A stretch of DNA of 8,633 nt from Chloroflexota bacterium (lineage in GTDB: Bacteria > Chloroflexota > Dehalococcoidia > Dehalococcoidales > UBA2162): assembly GCA_016193545.1 (NCBI GenBank), contig JACPSA010000108.1:1-8633 (forward strand), given 5' to 3'. This document shows positions 1 to 2,735 of the stretch, in pieces. The notes under the pieces were generated by a model that saw nothing but the letters and a program-made list of their open reading frames with translations, did not search any database and was not told the origin of the DNA. The number at the start of each line of letters is the position of its first letter. The first letter of the stretch is position 1. Position numbers and translations under genes: made by a program.

Positions 1-29
1 AGAGGGGCGGAAACCCCTCTTTCTTTTTC
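1..29 (+). terminator. Terminator-like hairpin at the head of repeat copy 1
   Basis: A perfect 7-bp stem (AGAGGGG 1-7, CCCCTCT 14-20) with a 6-nt loop is followed directly by TTCTTTTTCTT. This fits an intrinsic terminator with a slightly interrupted U tract. The equivalent hairpins in the other copies lie about 30 nt after stop codons, so this one may end a gene lying left of the window. Confidence 0.35.
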
Positions 30-59
30 TTCCCCCTTTTAAAATCCCTCTCGCTCTCC

Positions 60-80
60 TTCGGCAGGCTCAGGGCAAGC
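60..80 (+). repeat. 21-nt insertion nested in repeat copy 1
   Basis: The insert reads TTCGGCAGGCTCAGGGCAAG plus C. Removing it leaves CTCTCCCTTT (54-59 joined to 81-84), which pairs perfectly over 10 bp with AAAGGGAGAG (88-97) around an ACC loop. It also restores alignment with the uninterrupted copy at 1445-1463. The piece matches a 'cttcggcaggctcagggc' type short repeat that I know from other bacterial genomes; that family link is from memory. Confidence 0.65.
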
Positions 81-216
81 CTTTACCAAAGGGAGAGGTA
101 AGTATTTCCCCCTTTGACAAAGGTGGAATTAAGGGGGATTTTGAAAATAGATTACTTCGCTCCGCTCGTGATGACAGGAAGGATGGGGTTTGTCCGTAGA
201 GAGCCAACAACCAGGC

Positions 217-241
217 GTTTATGCTATGTTTATGCTATAAT
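217..241 (+). promoter_or_regulatory. hicBA promoter with tandem 11-bp repeat
   Basis: TATAAT at 236-241 is preceded by TGC, giving an extended -10 (TGCTATAAT). No convincing -35 hexamer sits 16-18 bp upstream. GTTTATGCTAT occurs twice back to back (217-227 and 228-238), one helical turn apart, and the second copy runs into the -10. Transcription would start near 248, giving hicB a very short leader. Such a repeat could be an operator for autoregulation, as in many toxin-antitoxin operons; that part is inference. Confidence 0.6.
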
Positions 242-265
242 ATTCGAGAGTTGGGGGTATGAGAC

Positions 266-478
266 ATGCTGGTAAAGATAGAAACTTACTTTGATGGTGA
301 GTCCTGGTGCGCCCGGGGCATCGGAGAGGATATATTTACCCAGGGCAAAACTCTGGACGAGCTACAGAAAAACATCGAGAAAGCGGTTTCCGCACACTAC
401 GGCGACATAGATGAGCCGATTACTATTCTGACTCTATCCGAGGTAAAGCTGGCCAATGCCAAGACTTCCTCAAGTTAG
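266..478 (+). CDS. hicB: HicB-family antitoxin
   Basis: A 70-residue protein with the minimal HicB pattern: a short beta strand (MLVKIETYFD), a WCARGIGEDIFTQGKTLDEL segment like the usual 'P-G-...G-T-EEA' core, and a helix (NIEKAV). HicB proteins have a partly degraded RNase H fold and neutralise HicA by direct binding in the cytoplasm. Longer HicBs carry a C-terminal HTH or ribbon-helix-helix domain for autorepression. This one ends soon after the core, and no DNA-binding domain is visible. The start is ATG 266 with GGGGG at 253-257, 8 nt upstream. Its end overlaps hicA by 23 bp, which suggests coupled translation. Antitoxin-first order is common outside the E. coli hicAB layout. The family call is secure from the sequence plus the neighbour. 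Confidence 0.85.
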   Translation: MLVKIETYFDGESWCARGIGEDIFTQGKTLDELQKNIEKAVSAHYGDIDEPITILTLSEVKLANAKTSSS

Positions 479-698
479 CGGGAGCGACGTAGTCAAAATC
501 CTCAAGGCTCTCGGCTATGAGGAAGTAAGACAACGGGGCAGTCACATCCGCCTGAAGAAGATTACCATTTTGGGTGAGCATGCTATCACCATTCCGGCAC
601 ACAAAGTCATCGCCAAAGGCACCCTCAGTGACATTATTGCTAAAGTAAGCCTCTGGAATAACATTCCTCGTGAAGAACTCATCAAGCGGTTGCGGTAG
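456..698 (+). CDS. hicA: HicA-family mRNA interferase toxin
   Basis: An 80-residue protein with the HicA pattern: an N-terminal helix (SGSDVVKILKALGYEEV), then QRGSHIRLKK with the active-site His30, then a strand HAITIPAHKVIAKGTL and a C-terminal helix IIAKVSLWNNIPREELIKRLR. HicA has a dsRBD-like fold and cuts mRNA independently of ribosomes when not held by HicB. The length is normal for the family. The start is ATG 456 inside the end of hicB, with GAGGT at 440-444 as a somewhat distant ribosome site, so translation is probably coupled to hicB. All core motifs are intact, so the toxin looks functional. A terminator-like hairpin belonging to repeat copy 2 begins 28 nt after the stop. Confidence 0.9.
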   Translation: MPRLPQVSGSDVVKILKALGYEEVRQRGSHIRLKKITILGEHAITIPAHKVIAKGTLSDIIAKVSLWNNIPREELIKRLR

Positions 699-726
699 CA
701 CCGGGCACTTTTCTACCGGTCGTCTA

Positions 727-757
727 AGAGGGGCGCTCTCGCCCATCTCTCTTTTTC
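727..757 (+). terminator. Terminator-like hairpin after hicA
   Basis: AGAGGGGCG (727-735) pairs with CGCCCATCT (740-748) with one mismatch around CTCT, followed by CTCTTTTTCT. It lies 28 nt after the hicA stop and is the head module of repeat copy 2. It could end the hicBA transcript. Confidence 0.45.
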
Positions 758-870
758 TCCCCTTCCCCATTTGAAATCCCTCTCTATCTCCATTTACGAA
801 AGGGAGTAGCGTATACCTCCAAAGAGGGAGTAGCTTGCGGAGAGGGGCGCTAGCCCCTCTCAAAAAACTC

Positions 871-897
871 CCCCCTTCCTTTGGTAAAGGAAGGGGG
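871..897. repeat. Perfect 12-bp palindrome
   Basis: CCCCCTTCCTTT (871-882), loop GGT, AAAGGAAGGGGG (886-897): perfect arms with a 3-nt loop. It occupies the place held by CCCCCTTT-NNN-AAAGGGGG hairpins in the other repeat copies. It is preceded by AAAAAA on one side, so on the minus strand it would be followed by TTTTTT (861-867), like an intrinsic terminator. Confidence 0.8.
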
Positions 898-975
898 TTA
901 GGGGGATGGATTTCGAAGGGGAATTTTGAGAAACGGATTGCTTCGCTACGCTCGCAATGACGAGAGAGGCAAACC

Positions 976-1358
976 ATGACCGATTTATCACGTTGACTTT
1001 TTCAACCGGGTAGCGGATAATATTATTAATGGATGTGGCGCTTGCCAGAGGAGCACCGTAGTTGTTTCCATCAGCCAGATGGAAAGCCTACCTACGGAGT
1101 CTGCAAAATCCTGAAAAGGATAACGAAGCCACTGACGGCGCTGAAGACCACGCTAAGGTCATCTATCATATCTATCACTCCCAGATGCTCTGGTTTACCA
1201 CGGCTCAGCCTAATCAGCACCAGAAAGCTGCCGAAAAACACCTCAAACGCTGTGACGAATTGCTGGCAGAGTGCAACACGCTGGTAGACGGCCTGGAGGA
1301 AACACTGGCGAACACACCCAAACCCAGTGAGGTCATGGACTGGAGTAGTCTCTGGTAG
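976..1358 (+). pseudogene. Decayed reading frame, unknown family
   Basis: Probably a broken gene; I do not recognise the family. ATG 976 has GAGAGG just upstream but stops after six codons (MTDLSR). A second frame is open from 980 to 1111 (…HVDFFNRVADNIINGCGACQ…, stop at 1112). A third frame, open from 1062 to 1358, begins directly after a TAG at 1059-1061 and encodes about 98 residues that look protein-like (…DHAKVIYHIYHSQMLWF…, then …KHLKRCDELLAECNTLV…, ending EVMDWSSLW). The third part looks like two amphipathic helices with many His and Trp. A single shift within 1062-1111 would join parts two and three, and another near 993 would join the start. The alternative is a short intact gene starting at TTG 1062 without a clear ribosome site. 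A 6-bp palindrome TAGCGT-AGC-ACGCTA sits on the stop codon. Confidence 0.35.
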
Positions 1359-1387
1359 CGTAGCACGCTATAAACAGAGAGATTTTA

Positions 1388-1416
1388 AGAGGGGCAAAAA
1401 CCCCTCTTTCTTTTTA
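1388..1416 (+). terminator. Terminator-like hairpin at the head of repeat copy 3
   Basis: A perfect 7-bp stem AGAGGGG (1388-1394) / CCCCTCT (1401-1407) with a CAAAAA loop is followed by TTCTTTTTATT. It lies 29 nt after the stop of the decayed frame, the same spacing as after hicA. Confidence 0.45.
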
Positions 1417-1492
1417 TTCCCCCCTTTTTTAAATCCCTCTCGTTCTCCCTTTACAAAAGGGAGAGGTTGTTATCCCCCTTTGCCAAAGGGGG

Positions 1493-1658
1493 GTCTTGTA
1501 TCAAAAGTGACTTCCTCCTGTCACCCTGGAGCGTAGCGAAGGGTCTCAGGGCGGTGGGGATTATCTTTGTATCGCCAACCCCACCCTGAGATTCTTCGTC
1601 GCGGAGTTTACACTGAGCGAAGCGAATGTGCTCCTCAGAATGACATTTGATACAAAGC
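1493..1658. mobile_element. MITE-like inverted-repeat element, 166 bp
   Basis: The left end GTCTTGTATCAAAAGTGA (1493-1510) and the inverted right end (TGACATTTGATACAAAGC, 1641-1658) match at about 13-14 of 18 positions, including a perfect TTGTATCAAA core. CCAAAGGGGG flanks the element on both sides (1483-1492, 1659-1668). Copy 1 of the host repeat has this site once and uninterrupted (117-126), so the flanks look like a target duplication. The interior is a long imperfect palindrome with arms TCTCAGGGCGGTGGGG (1544-1559) and CCCCACCCTGAGA (1579-1591), and with GAGCGTAGCGAAGG on the left side. It carries no gene and would need a transposase supplied in trans. A copy of its right end recurs at 2319-2348. 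Confidence 0.6.
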
Positions 1659-1736
1659 CCAAAGGGGGATTAAGGGGGATTTTAAATCCCTCCATATCTT
1701 CCTTCAAGAAAGAGGAAATCGGTCAGGCCAACAAAT

Positions 1737-1765
1737 TTGACGGCTTATTCCGAAAGTTCTACACT
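1737..1765 (+). promoter_or_regulatory. Promoter of the VOC-family gene
   Basis: TTGACG (1737-1742) and TACACT (1760-1765) are separated by exactly 17 bp. The start would be near 1772, giving a leader of about 40 nt. This makes the downstream gene a separate transcription unit from the repeat block. Confidence 0.55.
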
Positions 1766-1811
1766 AAACCTGTCGAATTAAAGACAAACAGCATTTAAGG
1801 GGGGTGTTCCA

Positions 1812-2177
1812 ATGCCCAATTACTCGTTTGACCACATTCATTTAATTGGTCCCGATAGTGACAAAACAGCTCAATTCTACGAAAAGATGTTCAAGGCTAA
1901 GATAGTCAATAACCGGGAGCTCGACTTTAACGGCACCAGAATCCTCTTAGGTCAGAGACCTCCGGCTGAACCAGCCACCACCTCCTCCTCAACCCCCGGT
2001 TACGGGCTGGAGCACTTCGGCATCAGGACCGACAACATCGAAGCCGCCGTGGCTGATTTAAAGGCAAAAGGAGCCAGGTTCCGGGATGAGATAAGAGAGG
2101 TACGCCCCGGCATTAAGATAGCTTTCCTGTGGGGTCCGGAGAACGTGCTCATTGAACTTCTGGAAAGAAAAGGCTAG
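1812..2177 (+). CDS. VOC (glyoxalase/bleomycin resistance) family protein
   Basis: A 121-residue single-domain protein with two beta-alpha-beta-beta-beta halves typical of the vicinal oxygen chelate fold. The first half opens with FDHIHLIGPDSDKTAQFYEKMF (His8 in the usual metal-ligand place) and the second with GYGLEHFGIRTDNIEAAVADLKAKG (His68), ending FLWGPENVLIELLE (Glu115 as the last ligand). The fourth ligand, expected at the end of the first half near RILLGQ, is not obvious; Gln48 is only a candidate. The family includes glyoxalase I, methylmalonyl-CoA epimerase and dioxygenases, and the sequence alone does not settle the reaction. A run of Thr/Ser/Pro (residues 50-62) forms the linker. 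The start is ATG 1812 with a strong AAGGGGGG site (from 1797). No intrinsic terminator is seen; AGCCC-TGCC-GGGCT (2184-2197) lacks a T tract. Confidence 0.8.
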   Translation: MPNYSFDHIHLIGPDSDKTAQFYEKMFKAKIVNNRELDFNGTRILLGQRPPAEPATTSSSTPGYGLEHFGIRTDNIEAAVADLKAKGARFRDEIREVRPGIKIAFLWGPENVLIELLERKG

Positions 2178-2282
2178 TTTTACAGCCCTGCCGGGCTCTG
2201 GTGTACCTGACGGAGAAATATCATAGCGAGAAAGTCATTTAGTAACCTATCCCCCGCCTACCAAAGCCTCTCGCCTGCCAAA

Positions 2283-2402
2283 GTCTTGTACGGCGAGCAG
2301 GTGTGCGGCGGGCAGGCCGCTCCTCCAGAATGACTTTTGATACAAAGCTCTTCGTAAGGGAAGGGGAGTGTAAGTAAGAGAGGGGGATTAAGGGGGTGAG
2401 GT
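2283..2402 (+). repeat. Relic of MITE end and host repeat
   Basis: The 302-bp gap 2178-2480 holds no gene. GTCTTGTA (2283-2290) matches the first 8 nt of the element at 1493. The segment 2319-2348 matches 1630-1658 with one indel and one mismatch (…CAGAATGAC-TTTTGATACAAAGC). Between them GGCGAGCAGG and GGCGGGCAGG are spaced 15 bp apart (2292-2301, 2307-2316). AGAGGGGGATTAAGGGGG then follows, the tail module of the host repeat. It reads as a shortened and diverged version of the nested arrangement in copy 3. Confidence 0.55.
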
Positions 2403-2458
2403 TGGTGAGATTAATAAACAATATCATAGCCAGGGTACTTTTCTTATTGCCGATGATG

Positions 2459-2467
2459 TGCTACAAT
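2459..2467 (+). promoter_or_regulatory. Extended -10 promoter of 5S rRNA
   Basis: TGC-TACAAT (2459-2467) is an extended -10 element. The region 16-18 bp upstream is only T-rich (ACTTTTCTTA), with no good -35. The predicted start near 2474 lies just before the 5S sequence, so the gene appears to have its own promoter. Confidence 0.5.
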
Positions 2468-2480
2468 AGACTAAGTTGAA

Positions 2481-2605
2481 GCCTCCTAGTGGTTAGAGCG
2501 AGGTGGAACCACCCGTTCCCATCCCGAACACGGCAGTGAAACGCCTCAGCGCAGACGATACTGAGGGGGTAACTCCTTGTGGAAAATATGCCACTGCTGG
2601 GAGGC
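2481..2605 (+). rRNA. rrf: 5S ribosomal RNA
   Basis: Clear 5S rRNA of the large ribosomal subunit. The conserved loop B/C segment GAGGTGGAACCACCCGTTCC followed by CATCCCGAACACGGCAGTGA (2510-2540 area) is diagnostic, and the ends pair (GAAGCCTCC 2478-2486 with GGAGGCTTC 2600-2608) as helix I and its precursor extension. Exact mature ends are uncertain by a few nt. No 16S or 23S sequence lies upstream: a repeat relic comes directly before it, so this copy is unlinked within the window. No T-tract terminator is visible directly after it; a weak AAGCA-TCAGT-TGCTT stem (2656-2670) overlaps the clpC -35. Confidence 0.93.
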
Positions 2606-2664
2606 TTCGCTAACAATATCGAGACGAGACCAGTTCCTGCCTGCCCGGTGACCTTAAGCATCAG

Positions 2665-2693
2665 TTGCTTTATTACAGAAGTTACTCTATAAT
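2665..2693 (+). promoter_or_regulatory. clpC promoter
   Basis: TTGCTT (2665-2670), a 17-bp spacer and a consensus TATAAT (2688-2693). The start would be near 2700, giving a leader of about 36 nt. No CIRCE element or CtsR heptad repeat is visible. Confidence 0.75.
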
Positions 2694-2708
2694 AATAGAG
2701 GATAGTAA
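2682..2708. promoter_or_regulatory. Dyad over the clpC -10, candidate operator
   Basis: CTCTAT (2685-2690) and ATAGAG (2695-2700) form a perfect dyad around AATA. Outer TTA (2682-2684) and TAA (2706-2708) extend it with a few unpaired bases. It covers the -10 hexamer and the predicted start, where a repressor would block RNA polymerase. No regulator is identified. Confidence 0.35.
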
Positions 2709-2735
2709 TTATCAGCCGATTCTAAGAGTAGAAAA

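Larger units (their letters stand above)
1..175 (+). repeat. Interspersed hairpin repeat, copy 1
   Basis: First of three related non-coding elements in the same orientation; it may start before the window. In order: a 7-bp hairpin AGAGGGG/CCCCTCT (1-20), a pyrimidine tract with TTCTTTTT and CCCCC (20-37), AAATCCCTCTC, a CCTTT-ACC-AAAGG hairpin (80-92), a CCCCCTTT-GAC-AAAGGTGG hairpin (108-126), AATTAAGGGGGATTTTG (127 onward), and CTTCGCTCCGCTCGTGATGAC at the right end (155-175). The same modules recur in the same order at 727-961, and all but the last recur at 1388-1683. No reading frame in it looks like a real gene. The CTTCGCT...CGATGAC type end resembles short palindromic repeats common in many bacterial genomes; that link is from memory. 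Confidence 0.8.
727..961 (+). repeat. Interspersed hairpin repeat, copy 2
   Basis: This fills almost the whole gap between hicA and the decayed frame. It starts with AGAGGGGCG-CTCT-CGCCCATCT (one mismatch in the stem), then CTTTTTCTCCCC, AAATCCCTCTC and a degraded CTCC-ATTTACGAAA-GGGAG stem. GGGAGTAGC is then repeated directly (802-810, 826-834). A second AGAGGGGC-GCTA-GCCCCTCT hairpin (841-860) and a perfect 12-bp palindrome (871-897) follow. The right end GGGGAATTTTGAGAA plus GATTGCTTCGCTACGCTCGC (918-961) matches 134-175 of copy 1. It is longer than copy 1 because the head hairpin appears twice. No gene is seen in it on either strand. Confidence 0.75.
1388..1683 (+). repeat. Interspersed hairpin repeat, copy 3 (interrupted)
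   Basis: This has the same module order as copy 1: head hairpin and T tract, CCCCCC, AAATCCCTCTC, a CTCCCTTT-ACA-AAAGGGAG hairpin (1445-1463), a CCCCCTTT-GCC-AAAGGGGG hairpin (1474-1492) and, after the 166-bp nested element, GGGGGATTAAGGGGGATTTT (1664-1683). The CTTCGCT...ATGAC right end of copies 1 and 2 is missing; after 1683 the sequence goes to AAATCCCTCC and then into the leader of the next gene. The gap 1359-1811 holds only this repeat, its insert and the promoter at 1737. Confidence 0.75.

Noticed and set aside
423..977. Minus-strand open frame of 184 codons across hicA and repeat copy 2
   Set aside because: It is antisense to hicA and runs through repeat hairpins; the protein is low-complexity and Pro/Leu-rich and has no domain pattern.
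1812..2177. Methylmalonyl-CoA epimerase working with the sodium pump
   Set aside because: Only the VOC fold is supported; one metal ligand is unclear, and 5S rRNA and clpC lie between it and the pump genes.
2184..2197. Intrinsic terminator after the VOC gene
   Set aside because: The stem is only 5 bp and no T tract follows.
1..2402. CRISPR array
   Set aside because: The repeated units are hairpin modules of unequal length and spacing with no unique regular spacers, and no cas genes are present.
2461..2661. Minus-strand frame over the 5S gene
   Set aside because: It is an artefact of reading through the antisense of rRNA.
2609..2735. CtsR or CIRCE (HrcA) operator before clpC
   Set aside because: Neither the GGTCAAA heptad repeats nor TTAGCACTC/GAGTGCTAA is present.
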